DNA of 64,000 nucleotides from assembly GCA_903845935.1 (NCBI GenBank), contig CAIMZI010000091.1, forward strand, positions 101,478 to 165,477, written 5' to 3'. Shown here in pieces: positions 10,157-19,059 of the stretch (position 1 is the stretch's first letter; every line of letters begins with the position of its first letter). The stretch is from an uncultured beta proteobacterium. Lineage in GTDB: Bacteria; Pseudomonadota; Gammaproteobacteria; Burkholderiales; Burkholderiaceae_C. A program made the translations under genes and the position numbers. Below the pieces are notes generated by a model that had not been told where the DNA came from, made no database searches, and saw nothing but the letters and a program-made list of their open reading frames with translations.

Positions 10157-10981
10157 CTACCTGGGCACCGGCGGTTTTGCGCGGCTGGATACCCAGCGCA
10201 TGGCGGTAGCGATGGTCAGCAAGACCAGCACATAGGTCAGCACCTGCATGCCGGCCGGTTGCGATTCATAGCCGACCAGGCCATGGAGAATGGTGCCCAC
10301 CACCGTTTTTTGATCCAGCATGCCGGAGCTGTCCCAGAGCGGTGCGCCCAAGCTGGGCAACAGGTCGGCCTGCACCAGCAATCGCGCCGCTTGCGAGGCC
10401 ATGCTGGACGCCAGCAGCAGCACCAGCACGCCGGTGGCGGCGAAAAAGCGGCTCACTGGAATGCGCAGCAGACCCAGGTACAGCAAACCGGCAATCGCGC
10501 CGCCGCATGCCAGCCCCAGTGAACCACCCAAGAACGTGTCGCGCAGGCCGTTGTCGCCGCTGTTGGCCACGCCATAGAGAAACAACACGGTTTCCGAGCC
10601 TTCGCGCAGCACGGCCAGCGCGATCACTACCAGAATCACCGAGCGCTCCTTGCCACCCTCATTGACCGCGCGCGCGGTACTTTTAATTTGCATCGCCAGC
10701 TCGCGGCCATGAGAAGCCATCCAGATGTTGTGCCAGGCCAGCATGGCCACCGCGATCACCAAAATTCCCACATTGAAAAGCTCCTGGCCCATGCCGTCGG
10801 CCACGCTGGAGATGCGTTCCATGCCACTGGCCACCAGGGCCGAGCCCAGCAGGCCGATCAACACACCACCGGCAATCCACTTGCCCCGGTGGCTGATGCC
10901 ACGCGTTGCAGCGACCATGATGCTGATGATGAGAAAGGCTTCCAGTGACTCCCGAAAGACAATGATGGCGGCAGAAAACAT
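10157..10981 (-). CDS. FTR1/EfeU-family iron permease
   Basis: Inner-membrane high-affinity iron transporter of 274 residues with about seven hydrophobic segments. Both iron-binding REXXE motifs of the FTR1 family are present: FRESLEAF near residue 9 in helix 1, and LREGSETVLF near residue 125. It lies 14 bp downstream of the gene for a periplasmic cupredoxin-like protein, with a perfect Fur-type palindrome ahead of that gene. The pair resembles the FTR1 plus P19/EfeO-cupredoxin arrangement. The EfeB peroxidase of the classical EfeUOB system is absent from the window. Confidence 0.93.
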   Translation of the reverse strand: MFSAAIIVFRESLEAFLIISIMVAATRGISHRGKWIAGGVLIGLLGSALVASGMERISSVADGMGQELFNVGILVIAVAMLAWHNIWMASHGRELAMQIKSTARAVNEGGKERSVILVVIALAVLREGSETVLFLYGVANSGDNGLRDTFLGGSLGLACGGAIAGLLYLGLLRIPVSRFFAATGVLVLLLASSMASQAARLLVQADLLPSLGAPLWDSSGMLDQKTVVGTILHGLVGYESQPAGMQVLTYVLVLLTIATAMRWVSSRAKPPVPR

Positions 10982-10995
10982 GGCGGGCTCCCTGC

Positions 10996-11325
10996 TTATT
11001 CGACGACGATCGTGCCCTGGGCGGCCGCTTCGGTCTCGTGGTACTCCTCAACGAATTCGTAGCGTCCGGCCTTCAACGGTCCCAGGCTCACAATACCGGT
11101 GGACTTACCAGGTATGACTTTTTCACGGCCCAGAGGCTTGCTCTCGAATTCCGCCGGGGTCACATCCTGGTTCACCACCAACAGCTTGATCTTCTTGCCA
11201 GCCGGCAGCTTGAGCTCCTTGGGTGCAAAGGCATGGTCCTTGATGGTCAACGTGAATTCGTCGGCGGCGGCGAATGCCTGCAATGCAGCCAATGACAAGA
11301 CGGAAATGGCGATCAGTTTCTTCAT
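10996..11325 (-). CDS. Periplasmic cupredoxin-domain protein of the iron uptake pair
   Basis: A 109-residue secreted protein. A signal peptide (MKKLIAISVLSLAALQAFA) is followed by one cupredoxin domain of the EfeO-N type: FTLTIKDHAFAPKELKLPAG near the start, PAEFESKPLGREKVIPGKS in the middle, and a C-terminal GRYEFVEEYHETEAAAQG. Met and Cys copper ligands of blue copper proteins are not apparent, while His, Glu and Tyr are. A role in presenting or oxidising ferrous iron for the FTR1 permease 14 bp downstream is the likely function. The open frame continues to 11451, but the signal peptide fixes the start at 11325, next to the Fur box. Confidence 0.88.
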   Translation of the reverse strand: MKKLIAISVLSLAALQAFAAADEFTLTIKDHAFAPKELKLPAGKKIKLLVVNQDVTPAEFESKPLGREKVIPGKSTGIVSLGPLKAGRYEFVEEYHETEAAAQGTIVVE

Positions 11326-11344
11326 GGAGTACACCGCTTTTATT

Positions 11345-11359
11345 TGAGAATGATTCTCA
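11345..11359. promoter_or_regulatory. Fur box upstream of the cupredoxin-FTR1 operon
   Basis: The sequence TGAGAATGATTCTCA is a perfect 7-1-7 inverted repeat matching the Fur core consensus. It lies 20 bp upstream of the start codon at 11325, within the expected promoter region. This predicts iron-dependent repression. Confidence 0.9.
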
Positions 11360-11485
11360 TTGTACTCACGAAATACCCTTTTTGTAATAGGGTTTAAAAA
11401 GACGTTGCCAACAATGGGGCCACTTCGGTCGACGACGCACGGGCCAGGCACATGGGCAAGAATGGCTGATCACTAGGAGAGTTTA

Positions 11486-11971
11486 ATGACCACTGTGTAC
11501 GACTTTGAAGCCTTGCAAATTGACGGTAAGACGCTGCCACTGGACCAGTTCAAGGGGCAGGTGCTGCTGATCGTCAATACCGCCAGTGCCTGCGGTTTTA
11601 CCCCTCAATTCGCCGGACTGGAAACCTTGCATCAGCAATTTGGCGGCCAGGGCCTCACGGTGCTGGGTTTCCCCTGCAACCAGTTTGGCGCCCAGGACAG
11701 CGGCAGCAATGCCGAGATTGCCGATTTTTGCCAGCTGAATTACGGCGTCACATTCGCGATGATGTCCAAGATCGATGTCAACGGCGCAACTGCTCACCCG
11801 CTCTACCAATGGCTGAGCGAGGAGGCGCGCGGCCTTTTGGGTAGCAAGTCCATCAAATGGAATTTCACCAAGTTTCTGGTCGGCAAGGACGGCGCCGTGC
11901 TCAAGCGCTACGCCCCCACCGACACGCCCCAGAGCCTGGCCAAAGACATAGAAGAAGCCCTGGCCGCGTAA
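11486..11971 (+). CDS. Glutathione peroxidase family protein (thiol peroxidase)
   Basis: A 161-residue, Cys-type (non-selenocysteine) GPx that reduces hydroperoxides in the cytoplasm; many bacterial members use thioredoxin. The catalytic tetrad is visible: Cys in NTASACGFTPQF, Gln in FPCNQFGAQ, and Trp-Asn in IKWNFTKFLV. Length and motif spacing match BtuE/GPx. The start at ATG 11486 has a good ribosome binding site (AGGAGAG, 7-8 nt upstream). It is transcribed away from the iron uptake operon and converges with ccmI, leaving 4 bp between their ends. Confidence 0.94.
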   Translation: MTTVYDFEALQIDGKTLPLDQFKGQVLLIVNTASACGFTPQFAGLETLHQQFGGQGLTVLGFPCNQFGAQDSGSNAEIADFCQLNYGVTFAMMSKIDVNGATAHPLYQWLSEEARGLLGSKSIKWNFTKFLVGKDGAVLKRYAPTDTPQSLAKDIEEALAA

Positions 11972-11975
11972 AAAA

Positions 11976-13154
11976 TTATTTTACGGAGTCCTTGATTTCA
12001 ATCTTCAGGTCGGTACTGCCAACGCTCACCGCTGCCGACTGACCGGACAGGTCGCCAGGCTGCGGCATGGCGTTGCCGCTCTTGCTGACGCGCGCGCCCA
12101 CAATCACATTGCTCTGGCTGGATAGCGCCGTCGCAGGCGACATGGCCATGCTGTCATTCAAGTTAAACGAGATCGGCAGGTCTTTGACCTGCTTGCGCAG
12201 AATCGCCAAGGGCATGCGCGAGCCTTCTACGGCACGGGCAAACACAAACACCGTGTCCTCGGGCTGTGCCTGTTTAGCCAGTGCCGCCGACAGCGTGACG
12301 GTACCGCTGACCGAGGCGCCGCTGGCCGCTGCAGCCGGTGCGGCATCTAGCGGTTTGGCAGCGGGCGGCAGGCCGGCCAGACTGCGTGCCTCGTCAATGG
12401 CCGACTCCACCTGTTTCGAGAACACGTTACCTGGGGGGGCGATTTGGGTCAGCTTTTCCCAGATCTTCACCGCATCCGCATAGTCTTTCTTGTTGAAGGC
12501 ATAGGTGCCGGCCAGATACAAGGCCTTGAGATTTTTGGGGTCGATCTTGAGGGCACGCTCAACCAGCTTCATCGGTTCGCCCTCCAGGTTGCTATTGTTG
12601 TTGACGGCCAGCGAGTCGGCATAGTCGACGATCAAGGTGGCATCGTCCTTGCGCAGGCTCAAGGCTTTTTCATACGCCTTGAGCGCGTCGGCGTGACGGC
12701 CCAGCACGCTGTACGAGCGCGCCAACATGGACCAGCCTTCCACATCGTCGGGCTTCTGCTTGAGACGCTCGGCCAGCTTTTCGGTCATGGCGACGATTTG
12801 CTCGGAGGTGGTGGAATGCGGAGCCGGTTGGCCATCGGCCGATGCCGTCTGCGACTGCTCGGCCTGCTCCTGCGCCGGCATGCCCTTCCACAGATAACCG
12901 GCGCCCGCAACAGCGATGATGGCGACAGTCAGACCGGCCAGCATCAGACCAGTCGGTTTGCCTGAGGCCGCAGCCGATGGCGCAACTGTCTTGCCTACGG
13001 CAGGAACCGGCGCACCGGCCATCACCAGATCCAGAATCTGGCGCTCCAGCGCCACCTTGTCTTCTTGAAATTTGGCGTCTGGCAAGATGCCGCTGGCATT
13101 GAGCTGCGTGAGTTGGGCCAGCTTTTGTTTCAGGCTGTCAATCGTAATCTTCAT
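11976..13154 (-). CDS. ccmI: Cytochrome c maturation protein CcmI (CycH type)
   Basis: Apocytochrome c chaperone of System I, 392 residues, last gene of the ccm operon. It has a cytoplasmic helical N-terminus (1-50), one membrane helix (about 68-88), a TPR domain (about 110-270; WSMLARSYSVLGRHADALKAY) and a C-terminal domain (about 290-392) like the second CcmI domain. Canonical CcmI has two N-terminal helices; here the first is missing, yet the single remaining helix still places the TPR part in the periplasm. The frame extends to 13301, but those residues are a shadow of ccmH, so ATG 13154 (MKITIDSLKQ) is chosen. Confidence 0.9.
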   Translation of the reverse strand: MKITIDSLKQKLAQLTQLNASGILPDAKFQEDKVALERQILDLVMAGAPVPAVGKTVAPSAAASGKPTGLMLAGLTVAIIAVAGAGYLWKGMPAQEQAEQSQTASADGQPAPHSTTSEQIVAMTEKLAERLKQKPDDVEGWSMLARSYSVLGRHADALKAYEKALSLRKDDATLIVDYADSLAVNNNSNLEGEPMKLVERALKIDPKNLKALYLAGTYAFNKKDYADAVKIWEKLTQIAPPGNVFSKQVESAIDEARSLAGLPPAAKPLDAAPAAAASGASVSGTVTLSAALAKQAQPEDTVFVFARAVEGSRMPLAILRKQVKDLPISFNLNDSMAMSPATALSSQSNVIVGARVSKSGNAMPQPGDLSGQSAAVSVGSTDLKIEIKDSVK

Positions 13155-13176
13155 CTTTTCAAATCTCGTTTTTGGT

Positions 13177-13650
13177 TCAGGCTGCAGGAGCTTGGTCCTG
13201 CGGGCCTTCAGGTTCTTCGGCGTCGAAGCGGTCTTCGGGCATGCGGCTGCGCCGGCGCAGCACCAGCACCAGGCCCAGCAGGCCCAGCACCAGCAAAACA
13301 CCAGGGCCTACCCACAGCAATACCGTGGTGGACTTAAAAGGTGGGCGGTACAGCACAAAATCGCCATAGCGCTCGGTCATATAGTCGGTAATCTGCTGAT
13401 CGGTCATGCCCTTTTGCAGCAGTTCGCGCACCTGCTGACGCAGGTCTATGGCCAGATCAGCGTGCGAGTCGGCAATGGTCTGGTTCTGGCAAACCAGGCA
13501 GCGCAGTTCAGCGGTAATGGCCAACATGCGGGCCTCCAGCACCGGGTCGGCCACCGCGGGCGCCGCCTCGTTGGCGTTGGCCGCCGACAGGCCAATCACT
13601 AGAAACAGCGCGGCCAGCCATGCCGCGATAACGCGGAGCGTGGGGGTCAT
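13177..13650 (-). CDS. ccmH: Cytochrome c maturation protein CcmH (CcmL)
   Basis: Membrane-anchored periplasmic thiol-disulfide protein of 157 residues that reduces or resolves apocytochrome c for heme attachment. It has a signal peptide (1-26), the conserved active-site segment RCLVCQNQTIADSHADLA with the CxxC pair, the family text YGDFVLYRPPF, and a C-terminal helix (about 108-130). It overlaps the end of ccmG by 4 bp and precedes ccmI. CcmH and CcmI are separate genes here, unlike the fused E. coli CcmH. Confidence 0.95.
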   Translation of the reverse strand: MTPTLRVIAAWLAALFLVIGLSAANANEAAPAVADPVLEARMLAITAELRCLVCQNQTIADSHADLAIDLRQQVRELLQKGMTDQQITDYMTERYGDFVLYRPPFKSTTVLLWVGPGVLLVLGLLGLVLVLRRRSRMPEDRFDAEEPEGPQDQAPAA

Positions 13651-14189
13651 ATTCCGGCCTCCTTTTTCAACTGTTGTACCAGGGGGATCAGTTTGGTCTC
13701 GATTGACTCGGGCGTAAAGGGCCCGATCTGCTTGTAGCGGATCACACCCTTGGCGTCGATCAGGAAGGATTCCGGCACACCGTAAACGCCGTAGTCAATG
13801 CCGACGCGACCGTCGTGATCGTAGAGCGAGGCCTCATAGGGATTGCCAAAGCTGGCCAACCACTTCATGCCGGCGATGCGCTCGTCCTTGTAGTTCAGGC
13901 CGTAAATCGGCAGCATTTTCATGCGCGAGAACTCAACCAAGAGCGGATGCTCTTCGCGGCAGGCCACGCACCAGGAGGCAAACACATTGAGCAGCCAAAC
14001 CTTGCCCAGCATATCGTCGCGCTTGAAGGTGGTGTCGGGCTTCTCCAAACCGGCCAGCGCAAAGGCTGGTGCCGGCTTATTGATCAGCGGAGAGGGCACC
14101 TCGCGCGGGTCCAGGCTCAGGCCCCGCATCAGAAAGCCCACCAGCACCAGAAAGATCGCCAGGGGCAACAGGAACTTCAGGTATTTCAT
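13647..14189 (-). CDS. ccmG: Thiol:disulfide interchange protein CcmG/DsbE
   Basis: Membrane-anchored periplasmic thioredoxin-like reductant of the Ccm system, 180 residues. One N-terminal helix (about 5-24) precedes a thioredoxin fold with active site WCVAC in NVFASWCVACREEHPL, and the DsbE-specific segments VYGVPESFLIDAKG and GPFTPE. It lies downstream of ccmF with a 31-bp gap and overlaps ccmH by 4 bp. Confidence 0.95.
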   Translation of the reverse strand: MKYLKFLLPLAIFLVLVGFLMRGLSLDPREVPSPLINKPAPAFALAGLEKPDTTFKRDDMLGKVWLLNVFASWCVACREEHPLLVEFSRMKMLPIYGLNYKDERIAGMKWLASFGNPYEASLYDHDGRVGIDYGVYGVPESFLIDAKGVIRYKQIGPFTPESIETKLIPLVQQLKKEAGI

Positions 14190-14220
14190 GATTGCTCTCC
14201 GCAGTGACGAACGTGGGGGC

Positions 14221-16173
14221 TCATACTGCCACCCCCGTCTTGCGGCGATAACGCCGGTCGGTTACGGCCAGCAGACCACCAAAGGCCATCACCAGGCAAC
14301 CGCCCCAGATCCAGTCGATAAAGGGCTTCACATAGACGCGCACGATCCAGGCGCCGCCCTCCACCTCTTCACCCATGGACACATACAGATCCCGGGTAAT
14401 GCCGGGGGCAATGGCCGCCTCGGTCATGGGGTTCTGCTGCACACGGTAAATGCGCTTCTCGGGGCTGAGCTCGGTGATCTTGCTGCCGTCGCGTGAAATT
14501 TCGATGGTGGCGCGGGTGGCGTCGTAATTGGGTCCCTGAATGTCCTTCACGCCCTTGAAGGCGAAGGAGTAGCCGCGCACCGTGGTGCTGTCGCCCACCG
14601 CCATCTTGACGTCGCTCTCCACCTCATAGGTCTTGACCATGGTGACGCCCAGGCAGAACATGGCCACACCAATGTGGGCCACCATCATGCCCACCAAGGC
14701 ACGCGGAATGAGCAAGGCCTTGCGACGGATTTCGGTAAACCCTTTTCCTTCGGGGCGCACACGCTCCCACAGATCGGTGGCCACCGAGCTAAAAATCCAG
14801 AAGGCCATCAGCAGGCCGACCGTGGCCAACAGGTGGATGGCACCTTGCAGCCAACCGCTCACAACAGCGCAGACCACGGTGGCACCCAAGGCCCACTTCA
14901 GGCGGCTGGCCAAATCGGGCACCGAGCTTGCTTTCCAGCGCGCCATAGGGCCCACGCCCATCAGGAAGATGGTGGGAATCATCAGCGGCAGAAAAACCGA
15001 GTCAAAGTAAGGCGGGCCGACCGAGATCTTGCCCATGCCCAAGGCGTCCAGCAGCAGCGGGTACAGCGTGCCCAGCAGCACCACGGCAGCGGCAACCATG
15101 AACAGCACGTTGTTGGCCAAGAGCGCGGTCTCTTTGGAGAACAGCGCAAAGCGGGCGCCCAGACCGACGGTAGGCGCACGCCAAGCAAACAGCGTGAAAG
15201 AGGAGCCGATGACGATGGTCAGAAAGGCCAGGATAAACAGGCCGCGGCGCGGATCGGTGGCAAAAGCGTGTACCGAGGACAGCACGCCCGAGCGGACCAG
15301 GAAGGTGCCCAAGAGCGAGAACGAAAAGGCCAAAATCGCCAGCAACACGGTCCAGTTCTTGAAGCTGCCACGCTTTTCTGTGACGGCCAGCGAGTGGATC
15401 AGCGCCGTGCCCAGCAGCCAGGGCATGAGCGAGGCGTTTTCCACCGGGTCCCAGAACCACCAACCGCCCCAGCCCAGTTCGTAATAGGCCCAGGCGCTGC
15501 CCATGGCGATACCCACCGTCAGAAACATCCAGGCCACCGTCGTCCAGGGTCGAGTCCAACGCGCCCAGGTGGCGTCCAGGTTGCCGCCAATCAGCGCGGC
15601 AATGGCGAAGGCAAAGGCCACGCAAAAGCCGACATAACCCATGTAGAGCGTGGGCGGGTGGAACACCATGCCGGGGTCCTGCAGCAGCGGGTTCAGGTCG
15701 CGGCCATCGGCAGGTACCGGGAACAGGCGATCAAAGGGATTGGAGGTGAGCAGCATGAACAGCAGAAAGCCGACGCTGACCAGACCCATCACGGCCAGGA
15801 TGCGCGACAGCACCTCGCGCGGCAAATGGCGACTGAACAGGGACACGGCCACCATCCAGATCACCAGCATCTGCACCCACAGCAAGAGCGAACCTTCATG
15901 GCCGCCCCAAAAACCAGCAATCTGGTACTGCAAGGGCAAATGGGTATTGGAGTTGGAGGCCACATACAGCACGGAAAAATCGCTGCGTATGAAGCTCGCC
16001 ATCAAACAGGCCGAGGCGAAGCTGACCAGGGCAAACAGCACATAGCTCAGGGGCCGCGCCATCGCCATCCAGTCGGCGCGGCCGCGTGCCGCGGCCCACA
16101 TCGGAACCACGCCGAGTGCGAAGGCCACGCCCAAGGCCAGCCAAAGTGAAAAATGTCCAATTTCAGGAATCAT
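14221..16173 (-). CDS. ccmF: Heme lyase subunit CcmF
   Basis: Large polytopic inner-membrane subunit of cytochrome c heme lyase, 650 residues, which transfers heme from CcmE to apocytochrome c. The tryptophan-rich WWD signature is clear (GWGGWWFWDPVENASLMPW), followed by the family segment HSLAVTEKRGSFKNWTVLL. About 14 hydrophobic segments and a periplasmic loop near the C-terminus agree with the family's length and topology. It lies 2 bp downstream of ccmE. Confidence 0.97.
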   Translation of the reverse strand: MIPEIGHFSLWLALGVAFALGVVPMWAAARGRADWMAMARPLSYVLFALVSFASACLMASFIRSDFSVLYVASNSNTHLPLQYQIAGFWGGHEGSLLLWVQMLVIWMVAVSLFSRHLPREVLSRILAVMGLVSVGFLLFMLLTSNPFDRLFPVPADGRDLNPLLQDPGMVFHPPTLYMGYVGFCVAFAFAIAALIGGNLDATWARWTRPWTTVAWMFLTVGIAMGSAWAYYELGWGGWWFWDPVENASLMPWLLGTALIHSLAVTEKRGSFKNWTVLLAILAFSFSLLGTFLVRSGVLSSVHAFATDPRRGLFILAFLTIVIGSSFTLFAWRAPTVGLGARFALFSKETALLANNVLFMVAAAVVLLGTLYPLLLDALGMGKISVGPPYFDSVFLPLMIPTIFLMGVGPMARWKASSVPDLASRLKWALGATVVCAVVSGWLQGAIHLLATVGLLMAFWIFSSVATDLWERVRPEGKGFTEIRRKALLIPRALVGMMVAHIGVAMFCLGVTMVKTYEVESDVKMAVGDSTTVRGYSFAFKGVKDIQGPNYDATRATIEISRDGSKITELSPEKRIYRVQQNPMTEAAIAPGITRDLYVSMGEEVEGGAWIVRVYVKPFIDWIWGGCLVMAFGGLLAVTDRRYRRKTGVAV

Positions 16174-16175
16174 GT

Positions 16176-16631
16176 TTATTTGCTCATAACGATGGATGCA
16201 GCGGTCTTCTCATTGCTCTTGGCCGCATTTTTCAGAGCTTCTGCCGCTTCTGGCGGCATGTAGTTTTCATCGTGTTTGGCCAGCACTTCCTTGGCCACAA
16301 AGACGCCGTCCTGCAGCTTGCCCTGTGCCACCACGCCCTTGCCTTCCTTGAACAGGTCGGGCAGTATGCCTTCAAAGTGCACCGGCACGCTCTTGGCCGT
16401 GTCGGTCACCATAAAGTCAACGGCCACACCGGTGCGCTTGACGCTTCCGGCCACCACCAGACCGCCCAAGCGGAAGGTGCGGTTGACAGGCGCCTCTTTG
16501 GACTCGATCTGCGAGGGCGAGAAAAAGAAAACCAGATTGCTCTGGAAGGCATTCAGGATGAGCGCGGCAGCCGCCGCAATCACCAGAACCACGCCGGCCG
16601 CAATGGCCAGCCGTTTATGACGCGTTTTCAT
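16176..16631 (-). CDS. ccmE: Heme chaperone CcmE
   Basis: Periplasmic heme carrier of 151 residues, anchored by one N-terminal helix (about 9-27). The covalent heme-binding histidine lies in [12 protein letters not shown], the CcmE signature, and the upstream OB-fold text [14 protein letters not shown] is typical. It sits between ccmD (5-bp gap) and ccmF (2-bp gap). Confidence 0.96.
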   Translation of the reverse strand: MKTRHKRLAIAAGVVLVIAAAAALILNAFQSNLVFFFSPSQIESKEAPVNRTFRLGGLVVAGSVKRTGVAVDFMVTDTAKSVPVHFEGILPDLFKEGKGVVAQGKLQDGVFVAKEVLAKHDENYMPPEAAEALKNAAKSNEKTAASIVMSK

Positions 16632-16636
16632 GTTGT

Positions 16637-16807
16637 TTAACCTTGTTCATCATCCATATCCGCCACCGCCCGCAACGCCGCAGCATGCCGACGTGCCGCC
16701 AGCACGGGCTCCAGCAGCATCCAGGCCGCCGTCACCCCGTACGAACCCCACACATACAAGCCATAGCCACCCATGGCAAAAAAATCACTCGCACTGTTCC
16801 AGACCAT
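16637..16807 (-). CDS. ccmD: Heme exporter protein CcmD
   Basis: A 56-residue single-span membrane protein translated from ATG 16807 to the TAA at 16637-16639. It shows the CcmD pattern: [19 protein letters not shown] leading into the helix, then a basic [10 protein letters not shown] tail. CcmD binds CcmABC and helps release heme-loaded CcmE. It occupies the gap between ccmC (10 bp away) and ccmE (5 bp away), exactly where ccmD is expected. Confidence 0.93.
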   Translation of the reverse strand: MVWNSASDFFAMGGYGLYVWGSYGVTAAWMLLEPVLAARRHAAALRAVADMDDEQG

Positions 16808-16817
16808 ATCGATCCCC

Positions 16818-17561
16818 TTACTTCTTGGCCACCAAGGCCCTCACCCAGTCGGCACCGCTTTCGCGCTCCAGCACGACGGCGCGTGCGCGCATAAACACTA
16901 CCGCAAAGGCGTAGGCCCAGAAGGCCACCGTCATCAATAACATGGACAGCAGCATGGTGTGCGCCATCTTGGGCGCCGCCGTCATGCTGATGCTGGAGCC
17001 CTGGTGCAGGGTGTTCCACCAGCGCACCGAGAAGTAAATGATAGGCACGTTGACGGCACCCACAATCGCCAGCAGGGCACCGGCATGGTCGGCGCGGCGC
17101 ACATCGTCAATGGCTTCAACGAGAGCCATAAAGCCCAGGTACAGGAACAACAGAATCAGCTCGGACGTCAAACGCGCGTCCCATACCCACCAGGCGCCCC
17201 AGGTCGGCTTGCCCCAAAAGGCGCCGGTCCACAGGGCCAGAAAGGTGAAGGCCGCACCGGTCGGAGCAATCGCGCGCGCCATCATCGAGGCCAGACGCGC
17301 GTTCGCCGCCCAGCCAAACGCCGCCCAACCGGCCATGGCCATATACAGCACCATGGACATCCAGGCGGCAGGCACATGGATAAAGATGATGCGATACGAG
17401 TTGCCCTGAGTGGCGTCTACGGGTGCCACGAAAAAGCCGACATACAGGCCCCAGATGGCAAACGCGGCAGCGATGCCGTACAGCCACGGCACCGTGATGC
17501 TGGCCAGTCGGTAAAAGCTTTTGGGCGCGGCAAAGGTAAAGAGTCTTGGCAGTTTTTTCAT
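16818..17561 (-). CDS. ccmC: Heme exporter protein CcmC
   Basis: Polytopic membrane protein of 247 residues with six helices that loads heme onto CcmE. The WWD motif reads TWGAWWVWDARLTSELILL, and the flanking periplasmic histidines (FIHVPAAW and NTLHQGSS) are present as heme ligands. The open frame continues upstream to 17852 as a shadow of ccmB; the start at 17561 (MKKLPRLFTF) overlaps the ccmB stop by 4 bp (ATGA) and gives the usual length. Confidence 0.96.
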   Translation of the reverse strand: MKKLPRLFTFAAPKSFYRLASITVPWLYGIAAAFAIWGLYVGFFVAPVDATQGNSYRIIFIHVPAAWMSMVLYMAMAGWAAFGWAANARLASMMARAIAPTGAAFTFLALWTGAFWGKPTWGAWWVWDARLTSELILLFLYLGFMALVEAIDDVRRADHAGALLAIVGAVNVPIIYFSVRWWNTLHQGSSISMTAAPKMAHTMLLSMLLMTVAFWAYAFAVVFMRARAVVLERESGADWVRALVAKK

Positions 17562-18220
17562 ACAGAGATTCTTAGGGCGGCGGCAGTGGCCACCGGGGCG
17601 CCCAGGGCGGATAGCAAAAAGATGGCACCCAGCAGGTAGAAATGGCCATCGGGTGACAAACCGGACTCCGCCGCCGTGACGGCACCGGCACCGAAAATCA
17701 GCACCGGGATGCACAGCGGCAGCACGATCAGCAAAATCAGCACGGCGGAATTGCGCAGCCCCAGCGTGAGTGCCGCGCCCATGCCGCCCATCAGGCTCAA
17801 AATAGGCGTGCCCAGCAGCAGACCAAAGGCCATGAGCCCGATGGACTCCCAAGACAGGCCGAACAACAGACCCAAGAGCGGCGACACCAGCAGCAGCGGC
17901 ACGCCCGTCATCAGCCAGTGCGCAATACCCTTGGCAGCTGCCAGCTCGATGCCAGAGAGCTGCGAGATCAGCATCTGCTCCAGCGAGCCGTCAGCATAGT
18001 CGCTGCCATACATAGAGTTGAGCGACAACATGGAGGACAGCAGCGCGCAAACCCAGACAATGCCGGGTGCAATCTGCTTGAGCGTGGCGGCTTCAGGCCC
18101 CACACCCAGCGGAAACAGGCTGGCGGCGACGACAAAGAAAACCACGGGCAGCAGCGCTTCGGCCGGGCGGCGACTGGCCAGGCGCAGGTCGCGAGACAGG
18201 ATGGCCATCATCGGAGACAT
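17558..18220 (-). CDS. ccmB: Heme exporter protein CcmB
   Basis: Membrane subunit of the CcmAB ABC transporter, 220 residues and six helices. Family features include the N-terminal RDLRLASRRPAEALLPVVFF and the segment SLEQMLISQLSGIELAAAKG. CcmAB hydrolyses ATP to release holo-CcmE from CcmC. It is 40 bp downstream of ccmA and overlaps ccmC by 4 bp. Confidence 0.95.
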   Translation of the reverse strand: MSPMMAILSRDLRLASRRPAEALLPVVFFVVAASLFPLGVGPEAATLKQIAPGIVWVCALLSSMLSLNSMYGSDYADGSLEQMLISQLSGIELAAAKGIAHWLMTGVPLLLVSPLLGLLFGLSWESIGLMAFGLLLGTPILSLMGGMGAALTLGLRNSAVLILLIVLPLCIPVLIFGAGAVTAAESGLSPDGHFYLLGAIFLLSALGAPVATAAALRISV

Positions 18221-18260
18221 GAAAATACCTCCGTGCTGCGCACTGGCTTGAACACGGCGC

Positions 18261-18953
18261 TCATGCGGCGCGCGTCCCTTGCAGCATCAGTTCTACCAGC
18301 GGCAGGCCTTCAGGCTGGACCCGGATATGGCTGGTAAACAGCACCGTGCCGCCACGTCGCGCGTTTTCACAGAACAGTTCCTGCACCAGCGCCAGGCCGG
18401 CGTCGTCCAGCGCGTCAAAGGGTTCGTCCAGCACCCAAAAGCCGGGCTTTTCTTCCAACGCCAGGCGCGCCAAGGCCACGCGACGACGCTGGCCTTGTGA
18501 GAGCATGCGCACGGGTAGTCGGCGGCGGTGGAACACCCCCATGCGGCGCAGGGCGGCTTCCATGCGGTCTTGTGCGCAGGGGCGGCCGTGGATGGTGGTG
18601 AGAAACTGCAGGGCTTCCAGCGCAGTCAAATCATCTTTCAGGGCGTTGGCGTGACCCATGTAGACCAGCTTGGATTGAAACTCGTCAGACTTGACCAGCG
18701 GCTGGTCATTCCAGCTGAGCTGGCCGCCGTCGGGGCGGGACAGGCCGGCAATCACCCGCAACAGGCTGGTCTTGCCGCTGCCGTTGGAGCCGCGCAGCCA
18801 CACCAACTGCCCGGCTTGCAATTCAAAATTCAAGGCCTTGAAAAGAACCTCCGTGCCACGGCGAACGGTGAGGTCTTTGGCACGAATGCCCGTGCCTTGC
18901 TCGTTGTGAAAAGTCAAATCTTGCGCCAAGGTAAAAATAAACCAAGCCCCCAT
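18261..18953 (-). CDS. ccmA: Heme exporter ATPase CcmA
   Basis: ABC ATPase subunit, 230 residues, and first gene of the ccm operon. Walker A is GSNGSGKT, the signature is LSQGQRRRVALARLAL (Q in place of the second G, usual for CcmA), and Walker B is FWVLDEPFDALDD. The first 20 residues (MGAWFIFTLAQDLTFHNEQG) extend beyond typical CcmA, so translation may begin slightly inside. An FNR/Anr-type palindrome lies 107 bp upstream. Confidence 0.94.
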   Translation of the reverse strand: MGAWFIFTLAQDLTFHNEQGTGIRAKDLTVRRGTEVLFKALNFELQAGQLVWLRGSNGSGKTSLLRVIAGLSRPDGGQLSWNDQPLVKSDEFQSKLVYMGHANALKDDLTALEALQFLTTIHGRPCAQDRMEAALRRMGVFHRRRLPVRMLSQGQRRRVALARLALEEKPGFWVLDEPFDALDDAGLALVQELFCENARRGGTVLFTSHIRVQPEGLPLVELMLQGTRAA

Positions 18954-19059
18954 GGGCAGATTCCGCTGCAGCCTCTCTCAGGCCAAGCAGCTTTTGGGGG
19001 ATTATCCTGCAATAGGCCCTTGATCCCTGCACGGATGGAGCGTCGGCCTTGCCTGACAT

